Below are positions 12,741-27,529 of a stretch of 64,000 nt of DNA, in pieces. The notes under the pieces were generated by a model. It did no database searches and had not been told where the DNA came from. It saw nothing but the letters and a program-made list of their open reading frames with translations. The DNA is from Callaeas wilsoni (lineage: Eukaryota; Chordata; Aves; Passeriformes; Callaeidae): positions 248,001 through 312,000 of the forward strand of contig VWPU01014905.1 in NCBI GenBank assembly GCA_013398955.1, in the 5' to 3' direction. The stretch's first letter is position 1. Every line of letters begins with the position of its first letter. Both the position numbers and the translations under genes were made by a program.

Positions 12741-15028
12741 GTAAGTTCCTTGAATTAATAGATACATGTAAGATATAATGGCTTTCTCAAACACTGACTG
12801 ATCTTTATTCCGGGTTTCCTATGGCTTGAGGAAGTTCCTCTTCCATATTATCTACCTCCTTGTTTTTGTAGGGGGTGTTTCATCTTCATAACTTCATTGA
12901 CATGTGGACTAGTGTGCTTCCCACTCCACTATCTTTCGGAGATGGTTGTGCCCTCGTTGCTTTATTCTTTGTCCTCTGCTGCTACGTCTGACTAGTGACT
13001 GTTCCAGAACCTTTGCATGTTCATGACCACATCTTTTCATCCTTCGCCAACTCTTTCTTCCATTTCCTTTTGCTTCCACACTTGCTGGGGTGGCACAAAG
13101 GAAGAGCTGCCTGGATTTTTCTTTTTGTTTCAAAGGAAGACTTCATGTCATACATTCCTGGAACTTCAAATAAAGGACTGGGAAAAGCAAACATGCATTG
13201 CTTCTTCAGGACCTATCCTTGCATCTTTTTAATAAACATTTTAGAGGTCTATAATCTCACATCTACTAAGAGGGCAAAAGCAGATTTGATATAATTGTTA
13301 CACATAGACAGGTTGTGGTATTGAGGTCCATGTTGGTTTCGTGATGTTCCAGCCTACCTGCCATCATCACAGCTAATGAGACAGAATTTTAACTCAATCA
13401 TTTCTCCAATTTTTAATTGAGAGCTTCTATAATAAAGATAACATTATTCCAGGAGTTGAGAACTCAACATAAAAATGAGGAGCTCTTTCCCAGAGATTCT
13501 GAAGTAGTGTATGTCACCATCTAGCTAAACTGCTAATATAATTGAAATCACTAAATAAACCTTGATTTTTTTTTCTTGACTTATGTGACAACCATGTTCT
13601 TATTTTAAATTGACAGTTAGTTTTTCAGTAAACCAAATGCAGTGTATATAAAATATTACAGTTGTTGTGCAAACCAGCAATTCCTGGAGCCATTTTGTCT
13701 TTTCGTTAAATTCACAGAACAAGCAAACAACTTTAAAAGTATATGATTTATTTCTTTTTTAAAGCTCTATTAGAAATATTGCATACTGTTGCCACAGTGG
13801 TTTTGTAGCTCTTGTAGTCTCAAACTTGTAACCTGGTCAGCACACCTATGTAATAATTTGTTAAAAAGATTATAGATAGAGTGCTACCTTTGGCACTGTT
13901 GAAGAATGCCAGATGAACTGTTTGTAAGACTAGTCAGTCTAGTCTCTGTAAACAAAACAGATTAGGAAGCAATGTAGAAGTAGTTCCTCAGACTCCAGCT
14001 CTCTTATTCTAGTTGAGGGAGAATCAGTGGAAGAGTCCACATGTAAAACTTGCAAGAAAAGGTTGGCTGGTTTTGTTTGTCTTGGCCTTGCTCGTTTCCT
14101 TGAATTGGCTTACAACACGCCACAATAAAACACCGTGTTCACAAGTCTGAGGGGTGAACTGACTTTGTTGCTGGTTAAAACATTCATAGAATTATGTCCA
14201 CAGAGACTATGCAGTGCCTTATCAGCATTCCTCAGCCGTGTTTAGGGAATATTCTTCAGGCTTAAGGAGACATTCAGTTTATGTTACATACCAAAGTAAA
14301 AAAGGGGAAGTTTCCAGGATGGTTACCATGTTGGTAGATAGCACGAAGAATTACAGCTAAGTAACACAGTTTTGGAAAAACAAATATGTAGTTATTCATT
14401 TAAACCATTTGTTAAAAACAGCCTCTTTCCCCACACCAACTACAACTAGAGCAACTTAAAAAACAACAACAAAAAAACGAAAGAAACAACCAAACCTTTT
14501 CTAGAGCTTTAAGTAGACAGAGTTAAAGAACTTACACCTACAACTTTAAATAATGTCTCTTAAATGTAAGTCAGGGACAGTAACTTCATAAGTAAAATAA
14601 TAATAAAAGAATCATTAAATCTGGAAAGCTGAAGACTTTATCCTGACAGGTTGAAAGACTGTGTATTCTAAATCAAAGTTTTCAAACCTTTTGAACAGTG
14701 ATAAATGACTTCTAACTGTGAGAAGCAAGTAGAGTAGTAGTCTGAATAAAACAATCTCAAACTCTTAAAACTGAGATTGATTATATACGTATGTCTTGTG
14801 CAAATCTTCATGTCCAAAGTTGAACTTCTGAATTAGAGGGTGAGTTTTTATCTGTGCCTATCTGACAGCACCTATTTGCAGTTTACCTCACCTACCTGTT
14901 ATTCTCCTTCCAAATATTAACAAGGAACCATAACTTGTCATCACACCATTTTCAACTGACTAGATCCCAGTTATCATTTAATCAGGAATTTTCACTAGCA
15001 AGACACCTATTTCTGCCTGTTCATCAGA

Positions 15029-15175
15029 TTCACAGAATGATAGAGTAGCCCCATTTGAAAGGGACTGACCTCAAAAGGTCATGTAGTCCAACTGTTTATG
15101 GGAAAGGGAGCCTAAATGAGATTATCCAGCACTCTGGTTCCCACCCTGTTAGTCCAGTGATTTCATCTCTGCAGT
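15029..15175 (-). mobile_element. CR1 LINE 3' end, degraded
   Basis: It begins 'tcacagaatgatagag', a decayed form of the 3' terminal ATTCTRTG-type repeat in reverse complement. This is followed by 'gaaagggactgacctc', 'aaaggtcatgtagtccaact' and a diverged 3' UTR. Orientation is minus relative to UTRN. Divergence suggests an old insertion. Confidence 0.75.
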
Positions 15176-15483
15176 GGCTAGAAATGTTTCATTACTAAAA
15201 AGACACAGTGCAGCATTTGATACTACTGTTTGACTTCTTGGAACACCAGTTGCATGGATTCATGCAGACCATCACTATGAAAGGGCTTCAAAATATTTTT
15301 GAAGACTACCAAACAGTATATTGGCCCTTTGTAAAATGTTCTGTATTAGGAGTCTGAGGTAAAGCTATTTTAGTAGTCCACTACAATCTACAATCTCTCT
15401 TTTTGCTAAGCTATTTTTCCCCTCCTTTCATTAGGAGGCAGAATGTGGTTGATTTGTTTTTCAGTGCTTTTGAGATGGAAGGT

Positions 15484-15523
15484 AAGCACTTTTCAAGTTA
15501 ATTAAGCACTTTTCAAGTTAGTT
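15484..15523. repeat. Two tandem 20-bp copies
   Basis: The unit 'aagcacttttcaagttaatt' is followed directly by the same 20 bases with a single change near the end (aatt to agtt). It is a simple local duplication in intron 61. Confidence 0.95.
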
Positions 15524-16639
15524 ACTGATCAGTAAATTTTACGCATCCCTAAAACAGATAAAGGTGAAGAATCCTTATAATCCATTATTCTTTGCAAAAA
15601 GATTGCTTTTTTGCTGTCTCCTGCCTTTAGAAATAGTAACTTGATTTTTCTGTAATTAATTTATTTTCCAAGGTTGACATTCCACTACGCTCTGTTATGT
15701 TTCTTGTATGCTTTCTAAGACAAATCCATGAACATTCACAGGGCACTGACTCCATATGTTCCCTAACAAACAGCTTATGTCTCCAGTGGCCTGCTCAAAG
15801 CATCTCTCAGCCATACTAATATCTGCAGTGAATGCCAAGTTGATAACTACTATGTTCAGTTTTCATCAGTGATTTTTAAAAAGGAATGGTAATCTCATTT
15901 TCCAGACTTTTCATACAGCAGAGAGTTGGCAGTGTTTTACAAAGGTCATTCTCAAATAAATAGAATATGACATGTTCCACAGTAATTAGTAATTTAATTG
16001 ATTACATTGTTTAGTTCATTTTTATGTCAGTGCAGAATATCTGTATCTGTCATAGCAAATAAATAGTAGTTAAGCAAATTTTTACTTAGCTGACATAATT
16101 CATATACTAAAACAGGAGCAACCATAGGTGCCAAATTGCAATAGTAGAGAATGAAACGCTAAAGCTGACAGCCACCTTTGCCTATCAGGTTGATTTTACT
16201 TTTTTTCCAGATTTACGAAGGCCTAAGGATTATTTTTTACTGAGCTACATCTATTTGAGCATTTAGCCTTTACTATGTTTTTTCTTACCTACCTCTTAAT
16301 TGCCAATGTTATCTTCTTCAAATAAAGATGGAATTTTCTCTATTTTCTTACAGTAAAGAATGTGGTTTACTTTATTTCTGTAATTTCCCAAATATTCTTC
16401 CCAGTCAATCTGTCTTTCAGTACATGAATATTTCTTAAATTATAAACCATGAAATTTTTTTGTGGTTTAGGAAGAGGTCACAGCCATGAAACCCCTTGGG
16501 GAACAGCCAGCTGATTGCAGGGCAAGACCTATCTCTGTCTGTAGCTGCAACAGCCATGGGGCTTATACAGCTTGTAAGGCTTCATTCACTTCAGTTTTGA
16601 GAGGTCTTTAGGGAGAAGGAGAGAGTTACTTTCAAGTGA

Positions 16640-16657
16640 TTTTTTTTTTTTTTTTTC
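16640..16657. repeat. Poly(T) run
   Basis: About 18 consecutive T on the plus strand in intron 61. No retro-insert is recognised beside it. Confidence 0.9.
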
Positions 16658-17723
16658 ACCCCAAAGAGAGGTGAATCCTAAAGTGGGCCATGCTTGCAGA
16701 AAATTACATTAATCAAGAGTTTAATTACTTGAGATCCAGTGTGGATCAAAGCTGTGTCTCATGTTACCGAGGTTCTGAACAGGGGCTGTTAGGAGCCGAG
16801 AGCAGGCGCTCTGTGTCCGAAGCACTGACATATGTGTGCCGTGTAAATTCATCTCATTGTGATGATCGCTTATTCCTGCCTGTTCCTTCAATCTCTGCTT
16901 CTACAGGGAATCTAGTGCTAGGAGTTTTTTCTATGCTAAAACCCTAATTACTCAGGCACTAGTCTGGTAATTTCTGATATGTATACCTATGATTTTTCAG
17001 TAAATATATATTTTTAAGTTGAGCGCCACGAGTCCTGTTGGCCCAAACACTTTTTACCTTTTATCCCCTGGGATCTTTAGATCAATTGCAGTGTCATGTA
17101 TGACTTCATGCCTTTTTCAACTCAGTGTGCAGGAGACTTCCTGATATTGTGGATGATACCTGATTTGCATAAATTCTGCAAAGATTATAGTTCTTCAGAG
17201 TTCTTTAGCAAGGAGTGCAAAGACAGGTTTTAATTCATTTTTTCTTGCCCATACAGTGTTAATCAATATTAATCGGAGTTGCAAATAGGAACTAAGGGTT
17301 GTAACTAATAAAAGCAAGGTTGATATTTCTTCTTGTTCTGTTGCAGAGTATTATTTATACTAGTGGAATAACTTATTTTAAAAGCATAAACTGATACTAA
17401 TCCTGTAGCGGTAGGAAAACAAGTGTCTGCAGTTTCCCTAAATGAGTAGCTTGCTTGCTCAGAATTTATCATCCTTCTTTGAACTAGAATCATCACATTT
17501 ATTTTATTTCCAGCGTGGCATCAAGTAGATGCCTATAATCATCCTGATAGATTGCCGTAATTTTCTTCTGCTGCTTTTCTAATTACTGAAAGTCGTCTGG
17601 GAAATTTTAATTGTTTCCATTTAATTTATTATAACCATATTAATTGTAAAATAAATAAAATATAGTTAGATTTTTTAATATGACATGTGCTTTCTAATAA
17701 CAGCCTTCTCTTTATTTCCTCAG

Positions 17724-17784
17724 CCTCAGTACAGTTTCCATGGCAGAGATCTGTTTCACATAACAAAGTGCCCTATTATATCAA
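17724..17784 (+). CDS. UTRN: Utrophin exon equivalent to dystrophin exon 62 (WW domain, first half)
   Basis: This 61-bp exon follows a tttcctCAG acceptor and precedes GTAAGT; it enters in phase 1 and leaves in phase 2. Its codons read [19 protein letters not shown] plus two bases of an Asn codon. This is the first two strands of the WW domain: the first signature Trp is in PWQR and the aromatic pair YY lies in the second strand. The WW domain, supported by the EF-hand region, contacts the PPxY motif at the tail of beta-dystroglycan. Human utrophin has LPWQRSIS here as I recall it, so the differences are conservative. Confidence 0.97.
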
Positions 17785-19519
17785 GTAAGTTTCCTTTGAT
17801 TCTTTTTTTCTGAAGTATAACAGAGGGTCCTATCTCCATAACCTAGCAGAAAAACATAGGCACTAAGTAGTTGCCAGAAATGCTGTTGAGTTTCTCTATG
17901 TAGTGGTATGCTGCCTATACTATAAAGTCATGTTTATTGCTTTGCATGCTGCATAATTTAGAAATACATAAAAACAAGTCAATGACAAACCCTAATTAAA
18001 AACCTCACTCAGATAAGAAACAGCAGGACTTGTTCAAACTGGACTTGTTCTTATGTGTGTGGCTTGCCCAGAGTATAAACTGTAGAGGAAAAAAAACCTG
18101 AATAAATAATGTATTTAAGATTACAAAGTTCATAACATAGAGCAAAACAGTGGTGACTAATATCTATTGAGCCCATTCATAATTTTGTGCAAAATTCCTT
18201 TGGAAATAGACACACCTTGACTCTCCTTTTGTCATCTTCTTTACTTTATGGAAGTTTGTATAGTGATTGATACTAAGGAAAATTTTACTCTGATATAAAT
18301 ATTTACAAAAAGTTTTACAAATACCTTGATTACCAAGAAGAATGGTTGAGATACTTATTTTGAAAATAATAAGGAATACCTAAGTTACAGAGGTGTGGAG
18401 ATCTTGATGTGTTCTGCAAAGAGCAATCCCTAACTTTGCTTTTCTTGCTCTACCAGTGTTTGTTTGCCTATGCTTTTAAGGTCAAAGACAGCAGCTTTGA
18501 GAGAAGGATAGGTCTTTGCTAGAAAGGCAAATTAAATTTTAAGAAGGTACAGTGTATAAGTGAGACCCAGAGTAGTTCATTTTAGGCTGAAGGAAATCTG
18601 TGTTTAAAATGTTACCAGTTTGGGTTTGGGAAAAGAGCAGGATTTTTAAGTCTGTAGGATGACTGTGAATTGAACCTGAAGATAGTTCATTTTAAAAGAA
18701 CGTAAGTGAGGATTTATTACTATTGCATATTGCTCATGACTCAGAGAGTCACATTTTGTGCTTCAAACAGTTTACAAGTATTTGAGAGCTTTAAAAAGCA
18801 GGTAGCAATAAATCTATGTCGATCAAACCTGTTAACATTCTTGAGCTCTGACAGTTGTTTTTAAACTGTCATATGGAGATTAATTTCTTTAAAGAGTCTG
18901 AGCGGGTAACCAGAAAAAGCAAAAATGTGCTATGAACATCCTTGAATTCTTTATAAAAGCATTTGTGCCTTTGCTCAAAAGTTTTGCAAGAGGCAGCAAA
19001 ACCTGTGATACACTGGAGAAGAGGTTTCTGCCTCCCTCCCAAGTGGAAGAAGAGATGGCAGAAGTTGGATGTGGAGGCACACTCACTGCTCAGACTCAGG
19101 CAGAAGTGCTATTAAAATGATCACACCTGCAGCAGTAATTCAAGGAAAATGCTGAAGTGACAAACTACAGAAAGCAAGAGGAAAACTACCCTAAACCTGT
19201 TGTTTTTTCATGTGGGTATGTCCTTAGTGGACGTTGAAAGATTCATGTTCCTGTTCAACCTTATCTGAGTCAACGCTGGAGTTGGGGGCATGAGTTGGCC
19301 TCAGAGGGTTCTGTGGAACTCACCAGTACATTTGGAACTGGGGAACAGAGATAGGAACAGATGATGCAAACTAAGATATACCTTCTGATCTGTGCTGAGC
19401 AAGGCAAAGATTTTAAACTGGAATATTTCATATGTATATCTTTTTTTTCTTATCTAATACATTCTTTCGGGTATCTGAGGGTCTCTCTTAGCCTACCTCA
19501 GCCAAAGTTCAGTTTTTGA

Positions 19520-19550
19520 GATTTTTTTTTTTTTTTTTTTAATTTTTTTC
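19520..19550. repeat. Poly(T) run, possible minus-strand poly(A) tail
   Basis: About 20 T, then AA, then 7 T. To its right, on the minus strand, is an open frame of about 78 codons reading toward the A run (19493-19729, with GVLEGLHLVHILERF). This could be the tail of a retro-insert, but the body is not recognised. Confidence 0.6.
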
Positions 19551-22500
19551 ATTGCTGGTTCAGAAGAAAATCTTTCCAGTATGTGCACTAAGTGCAATCC
19601 TTCAAGCACACCAGCTGGTGGCAAAGTATCCCCTGGTACAGTGGCCTTGCTCCCATAGTAGTGTGTTGGCAGCCCTAGAGGTAGATTGTGGAATGAAGTC
19701 AGCTGGGGGTCAGAAACAAAGTCCAGCATCTCTTAGAAATTATTTTTAATGATCTTTCACATAAAGTTTGGTAAGGGGACAGAAGTGTAGGGCAAGTTCT
19801 TTGAGGGTCGAGGATTTTATAGTAGCAGAGACCACTGTTTTATTTTCAGGATAGCTTTAATGAAGTCAACACAATTAACTACTGCATCCCAAATAAGACT
19901 TTTCCAGTAATCTTTCCCTACGTTCAACGTGATATATGCTGCTAAAACAATGTCTTGATTCTTCTGTCTTGAAAAGGAATGATGGTACATGTAACTAGTA
20001 GGATTTAATTATTTTTAAAAACTTGAGGATTTCAGTAGCTTCACAGGCTGGAAAGCAGACTGACCTTGGCAGTTTCCTACATTTTTTATTTCTTACTGAT
20101 CTAAATGTCATTGTTTTCAGCAGCATCTAGATAAACCAGAAAATTGTGGAAGATAAAGCAGAAAATAGCTGATTCTGAACTTCATTTGCTTTGTTATGAT
20201 CAGGCTGGAGAGTACTCTTGGCTTTAAATACCCTTTTAAATCTTTGTTACTTAGTTTCAGACACAGTTTAAAGAAGAGAGAAAAACGATCCTGACGTGGA
20301 AAACTTACTTGTTTGGAATGATTACATGAGTAAGATAATTCAAGAGAACAGTCAGTAAGATTTAATGATGGTTTTTTATATAGAAAGAAAAGCTAGGAAG
20401 GAGGGAGAAACTGACTTAATTTTCTTTTTTTTTTAAAAAAATTATACTAACATCTCTCAATGAGTTGCCTTTGATGGAAATCACAGCATGAGTAGAAGAA
20501 ACAGTTGCAATAAGTCTCAAAAACTTTACCATATGAGAGCAACTGACTGTATTTACAGGAAGACTTCTATGTTCAGAGGGAAGATTTGAGATACCAGTTG
20601 TTCCTTTTATGGTATAGCTGAACAAGGATAATAAAAGTATGATCCAATGATTGGTGGCTGAAAAATGAGAAGTTTTAAAAATTAATTTTGAAAGGGAAAT
20701 AAATGCAAATTGAAATCAGGTTTCTTAAATTCTGAATAAGAACACTTTTTTCAGACAACCATGAATTCATAGTTTTACTTCATTCTGATAGCTTTTTGTC
20801 AGTGTCCTTGAACGAGAAATGTAAAATATTCAGAAAGTGACATAGCTACAGATGATGATGATGTAGTTGTACCTCTGTTGAGTATGTGGGAAAAATAAGA
20901 AAAAGAACCACCTGCACTGCAATTTTATTGCACATAGAATGTAGTTTTAAAAAAATTAGGGAACTGCACCTGAGAAGGCAGGAGAAAGTACTTTAGGTAG
21001 CAATTAATCTGTAAGGAGAATGTCAAAATTATTCAAGATGTCTGTATTTTCAGATAAGAAGCATTTTGTTTGATTCCTGACACCAGAAGTAGCTTGCATT
21101 TACATGAGTAGAGAGAAGTGGCTCAGTGGAAGGTCTTTGGTGTGGTGACTTTGGAGTCCAGTTTATTCTCCCTACCCCATTTGCTAACAGTTGGTACATC
21201 TGCTCTTTCTGGGGTTGTATTTAATCAGGTAATGAAGCACAGGAATGATCAAAAAGCCAGGTCCTCTGCCCTATAAGTTCAGACAGAGGCAGTCTAGTTT
21301 GGGGCATTTTGGAAAGGATCAGCTGTCCTGCTTAGCTGAAAGAAGGGTTTATAATTCATTTGGCCCAGGTTTATCAAGGTGTGTGTCTCCTGGGCTATGG
21401 TGGATATTTGAATGAACTGTACTTACACACATAATTTACTCTGTCACTTTTCTTCTCTTGAATTGTCTTACTATCTAAGTCATATTTGTGAAATGTTCCT
21501 GCCTCTGTTGATGTGGTTTTATTTAATCCTTTTTGCCTCCTGTTTGATTTTTTTTCTTAATGCCAGTAATAGAATATTTTGTATTTCTGTAGTCTTTGTC
21601 TTCTCTGTCACAGTAAAATTGAAGGAAAACTTTAATCTGTAAAATCTTGGGGCTGCTGGGGAAAAAAAAGGCATAGTCTTTCATACATTTTAAATTGAAC
21701 TAATGAGCATATGGGGGGGGAATGCAACACAGAAGGCACAGTATTTACCAGTGCACTTTAGGTAGCAAAAGTGTGAGGTTAGACAAAGTGTTTGGCAAAC
21801 TTGACATTGAATACGTTTTTCATAGGTTGGTTTGTAAAGGTTTGAGGTTTAATAGGGAAAAATTTCTGTTGCTGTTCATTTATAACTATTTGAATCATAC
21901 AGGTAAGACATCCTTGCCCTCTGTAACAGTAAATGAAAAAAATAAAGCCTATATGACATAGCATTTCAATAAAAATATTCTAAAGAGAAACAGAATAATA
22001 AATGAAACACATCCATGAGAGAAACATGATGAATATGCAGAAAGCATAATTACCTTAGCATTTGTCACTGTTTTTCTTTTAACTATAATTTAAGTGTTCT
22101 TCTGCCGTGTACCTTTCAATGCTATAAATTATTAGATATTTGTGCTATGCAGAATAAACAAAAGGGTAATACAGAAGAGTTTGCAGTGAGTTTAATCTCA
22201 TGCAGGGCCTTACATAGGGAGAGCAATTTCTTGTTGCAACCATTAAATTGATCAATATCAAACTCCATAGTTGCACTGCCTTTTCTGTAATCCTGCAAAG
22301 TGGCTGGCATCACCAGCGTCTTAGAAATCCTATTTTATCACCTCCTATATTTTGTTCAGCTTTATGGGGACAGGAATAAAATGTTTCCTTCTTCTCCATT
22401 TTTTAAGACTCTTCAGAATGCCTTTGCTGATGTTTAGTTTATGCTTGTATGGAGAAGGGAGGGAAAACTAATGGAACAGAGAAAAAATATTTTTTTCTTA

Positions 22501-25500
22501 TTCTAATTATATCCATAATCTCATTCTTATAAGTATTAGGTGTGTCCCTTAGAAGGGAGAACAAAATCTTAATTTACAGAAGGAGGTAATACAGGTTTGA
22601 GGGTTTCTTCAATTACCAGTTCCTGTGCTAGTCTTCATTTTCAATTAAAGAAATGCAGTAGTACATTTCTCTGGAGTGATTTCAAAATATCTGCTTATAA
22701 ATTGTTCTACCAACCTCGAAGGTGCAATACCCTTGTGATGCGTTATGCCAACTCTCTTCACCACAAAACAGTATTTTCTAATGGGCTTTAAAAAAAAAAA
22801 GAAAATATGCAGTATCTAGATAAAACACCATGACATAAAGTGGATATGTTATGCCTTTTGAAATTTGGCAAGGGTATCAAAGTCAGAGTTCTGAGTGCTG
22901 TCGATTGATTAGTGATCAGTAAAGATTCTGATTTTGGGTAATGTTTTGCACAAATGACTACAGGAACAGAAAGGTATTTAACATCATGCCAGAGTGCTGT
23001 TTCTTGTGGTGTTCACCAGTGATTATCAACAGAGGCCTTGTCCATGATGAGAAATGATAAAAAAGACCCACAAACCTGTCTCTAGTTTTCTTTCTTGTGA
23101 AAAAAAGCTGAAAAGGAACAAATGGATTTTTTTTTTTCACAACTCCATGGCCATCTTGAAACATCTGGAGATTCAGAACTTAATCCATTCATTTCAATAG
23201 AACTGTTCTTTTATTTCTAGACAGCATAAATTAAATGACATGCTAACTGTTTCTCAGCTTTTTATTTACAATCAGGAAGTGTTTTTAAAATGGATTATCT
23301 TTGCCAATTATAATTAGAAAGCTGCCAGCAAACATAACAGATAAGAAACAGATTGTAAGGGCAAATGTTTGTCATGTAAGCTTTAGAGCACTTAATTAAC
23401 ATGTGGGGGGTTTGGAGTATTTGATGGTTATCATATTTTTTAGTTAGTGCAATTTACACATATGCATTTAGACATTTTAAATTACACTGCTTTGTCGGGT
23501 AATGTATTCATGGATGCATGTTTTGCTGTGTGGCTCATATTGAGTCCATAAGTTCGACAGAAGAGATTCAGAAGAGTCTTGCTCTGAATAACTCATTCTT
23601 TTAATAGTAACGAAAGAAAATAATGCTTCTCTGTGAAATGCTTTTAATTCTTCCCTGACTAAACCATGAGGAAAGATGTAATATATTCATGCCACTTGTG
23701 TTACTGCCCCATAGAGCAGCTCACTTCTGTAATAGCAGAAATCCCTACTGATGCTGCCCACTGAACAGAATGAAATCTTGTACCCTGGGCTCCTGTTCAC
23801 CTTGAAAATTTTTTTTTTTTTGGTGCCATCTACAAGTGAGATGAATAATGAGCCCAGTTGTTGTTCACCTTCAATCAAAGTTAATATCACCTCACTCTGT
23901 GAGTAGTTCTTTACATCAGCAGGGTACTTGCAAGAGAAGGTGCTCCTTGGCACAGTCATCCCTGTGACCTGGCACAGAAGTGCCGTGGTAGTTCTAACAG
24001 AAAGAAGACTCTGCAGGTTTCTCTGCTCTTGGTTAGAATCTTTTCGGAAGTTCAGTGAGATGATTTTTTTGTAGCTCTTATTAAATTTACAGTCACATGG
24101 TTTTTTCCATGACTCTGTCCAGAGTAGTCTGGCTTTGGTGCCTAAATGAAACCTACCCTTGGAATATATTTGGTGGTGGTAGCAGCACTGCCCGTGACCG
24201 TGGAGCTGCTGCCTCCCTTGACCTGAACAGACTGTTGAGCTGGTGATTCGTTCACTCTTCTCTGTGGGATCCTTGTATGGAATTGCTTGGCTGTAACCAG
24301 TGATTTCTTGCTAGGTGTTTTGGAATTAGGCTGGCACAGTCATGTTCACCCTCTGTAGTCACTTGGCAGCTGTCAGGTAGTATTGACTTTAAAGTAATTT
24401 TGGAAGCGATTCTCTCTCGCCTTTTTTCAGTCACACCGAATGATGTTTGCTTGGCCTCCTTTCTCACAAATTCTGTGTGGCATAGGAGGAAACTGAGTGA
24501 CAAGTTTTAAAAGCCCATTGGTCTTTATGCAGTCCAGCACAAATGTATTTCTTTTGCAAATGAAAGAGAAACCTAAAAATATTTTATGGTCATTATTTTA
24601 TTAGGCATAAATTTCATGTTCTGTATTTTTCTGTAAAGAGAAAATTTAGCTGTTCAGGTATTTACTGCATCAAATGGAGAAACAAGATTACAGTGCAGGA
24701 TACAGAGGTTTTTGATATCTCATTCGCTTTTTCTGCTTCATGTTAAGTAAACACAAAATAGAAAAAAAAAAGCATAGTTTTTGTATGGCATGTTGTCACT
24801 ATTAAAGTGATTTTAGTCTTTCAGATAAAACTGTACTGAAACTCTGTATTTAAAGTATACCATTTCAATAATGAAAGTGTTGTTTGTTCTTAATTCTTGG
24901 AAACCTGATTTAAGAGATAAAGTTTGATTAGTAAAATCAGCTCTTATACATTGCATATGGGTTTATAAATTACTTACAAGCTGGAAGCTAAATTGCAGTT
25001 AACTATACCCATATCCTAATTAAGTATTGCAAATGCATAATGGAGTATATTTCCAGAGGGGGAATAAAAAAAAAGGCAAGGATTTATAAAAGTATTTAAG
25101 TATGTTTCCTTCTTTATTTTTAACAATTAAATAAAAAAAGAGAGAAAAGGTTTCTGGACCTAGCTAAATAAACTTTGCACTTCTGCTGCAGCTCTCAGTA
25201 ATATCTTCACAGCACCCCACTAATCAAAATATATTGTTCATATATGTTTAATGCCAGAAAACAGGGAACTGAGAAATAAAGGCTGTGATTCAGCAAAGTC
25301 CCTGTAATCACAGCTAGTTTTGACATCATAGTTTCTAAGGCGGTAAACAAGATTTGACTCAGCTAAATTGCATGTGGTTTATGTGCAGTGTTTGCATTGA
25401 TATTTCAACATTTTAAATAGAGGGAAATGTATTTCTATGTATACATGTATTTACAGCTTCTGTCACAGTACTGCCGCCTACTTTTACTTGAAACATAGAA

Positions 25501-27529
25501 GTTTGAAGGTGTTTTAATTAAGGCTTTATTTTTCTCAGAATAGCCTGAGAAATCCTTTTCACTTAGGATGATGACAGTAAAATCACAGGTTGTTTTGGGG
25601 GCTTGACTTTTGGAGGGGGCTTCTTAGAGAATTGGAGTTAAAGCAATGTCCTTAAAACAAACTTTATTAAACTGATCACATATTGTATCAATTTCTGTGG
25701 GCAGTTGCAATGGGATTAGTCAACAATTCTGAATGGGCAACACTGTGTTTATGCCATCTTGTTAACATGATAGTGCAGACATTTGGCAACTTCAGGAGCA
25801 GATTATTTAATACATTGAGCAGTACGTACCATTATATTATATTTTCTGTTCCTTATTTACTTCAGTATTTACTGAAGCTGTATATATTCTGTTTTCTTAT
25901 ATTAGTATATATATTTCTTATATGTAGTCTTTTGACACCAGGGTGAGAATGCTGGATAGTCACCTGCCTTTACCACAGCAAAGCATAAAATCTAGATATG
26001 TTCTTGTTGCTGGCTTCATGATGATTTATTGGTGTGCTTTTTCCAGGAAAATTATTGTCAAGCTACTTGTTTTTGAAATTACTTTTCTGGACAAGGATGA
26101 GCATAGTGCTGTTTTAGAAGTCTTTTCATAAGTGCAAACCCACTAATTTACTGGCATGCATTAGCTTTGGAGTTCAGCATTACCAGAGTCTTGTCCACCT
26201 TATTGGAAATTTGAAGCATGAATGCAATTCATGTGATAATGATATCAAAATAAAATTAAATAAAAACTTCTAGTCAGGAAGATGTGTTCAGATGTAAAGA
26301 TGTATTTTAGTGTTTTCTTCTGAATTGAGGCGTTTACTATAGTATTTTGGAGTCAACCAAGGTCTGATAGAAGTTGTTTTGATTATTGTATAAATCTCTC
26401 TTGTTTAACTGTAGTCATGTGCAGGGCTTCTCCTTCCTTTCAGTCAGCTACTAGGGAGTAATCACAAAGAGGAAAAAGAAGATTTGTACCTACTGGATTA
26501 ATATGAAATACGTATTTTGCCTATGAATTTCCATGAAAAACACCTCACAAAGTTTTGATGATGCCAGATAGACAAATGAGATCCATGGCAGAGTGTGAAG
26601 CGTGGTGATGGGGGGAAGCTCTCTCTGAATGCCTACACTAGACTCAAAGCTGGAAGGGTTGTCCTGTGTATGGACTGTAAAATGAGGATCATGTCCCATG
26701 TACAGAGGCCCATTTCGTGCACTTTCCACTGGTGTATGTTTGAGGCTAATGCATGCACAAAAGGGTCCTCAGCACTTACTTTGTTAGGAGCTTGCCTTCC
26801 CTTATGGTACTTGTCCTGTCTCTGCAGTTCTTTGGAGCAAGGACTTTCTATCCAATTTTTTTGTACCACCTGGCGTAAAAGGGCTCATTCTTGATTGGTT
26901 TCTAGATTTAAAAATAAACATTGATGATAAATTAATGTGCACCCACTGAGGTACAGCCGCTTATATATAGCAAATGATGATACAGTTCACTACGTTTAAT
27001 GCCAAAGAGGCCTTTTTAAAGTCATTATTTATAACCAAGTATCCCTCTAGGTAGGAAAAAAAATGGATACATTAACAATTTTTAAATAGAAACAAAGGTG
27101 AAATACTTAGTGTTCTCTGAGCATTACTGTTAAATTTACTAACATAGCATAATTTCATTTTCATTAACTTTTAAAGGGAATCCTGTGATCCTTTTAACAT
27201 GACTTCTCTGATTAATTACCTAGCAAATCTAATTCAAATGTAAATACTTTGTAAGACAAGAATGTGCAATCATTCCAGCAGTTAATATTGATAAATATCA
27301 GTAAAGTGTGGTTTGTAGAAGGGAATTGGAGATTTCAGTGGACTTGACATAATGCATGTTTTGACCCCTACGGCTGCCTACTTGAAACCCTGATAAATTG
27401 AAACAGCAGCACTAAACAGTAGGTTAAGGGATATACTGCCTATTGAATCTCTGTTCTGTGAACAGTAGTGTAGAGCATGCCCCCTAAATCAAGATATTTA
27501 TTGATTGGTTGTGTGAATGGTGATCAGGC

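Larger units (their letters stand above)
12741..17723 (+). other. UTRN: Intron 61 (5.0 kb)
   Basis: The intron contains a degraded minus-strand CR1 3' end at about 15029-15175, two adjacent 20-bp copies at 15484-15523, and a run of about 18 T at 16640-16657. The rest is AT-rich DNA with scattered short chance open frames. No other gene is recognisable. Confidence 0.85.
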
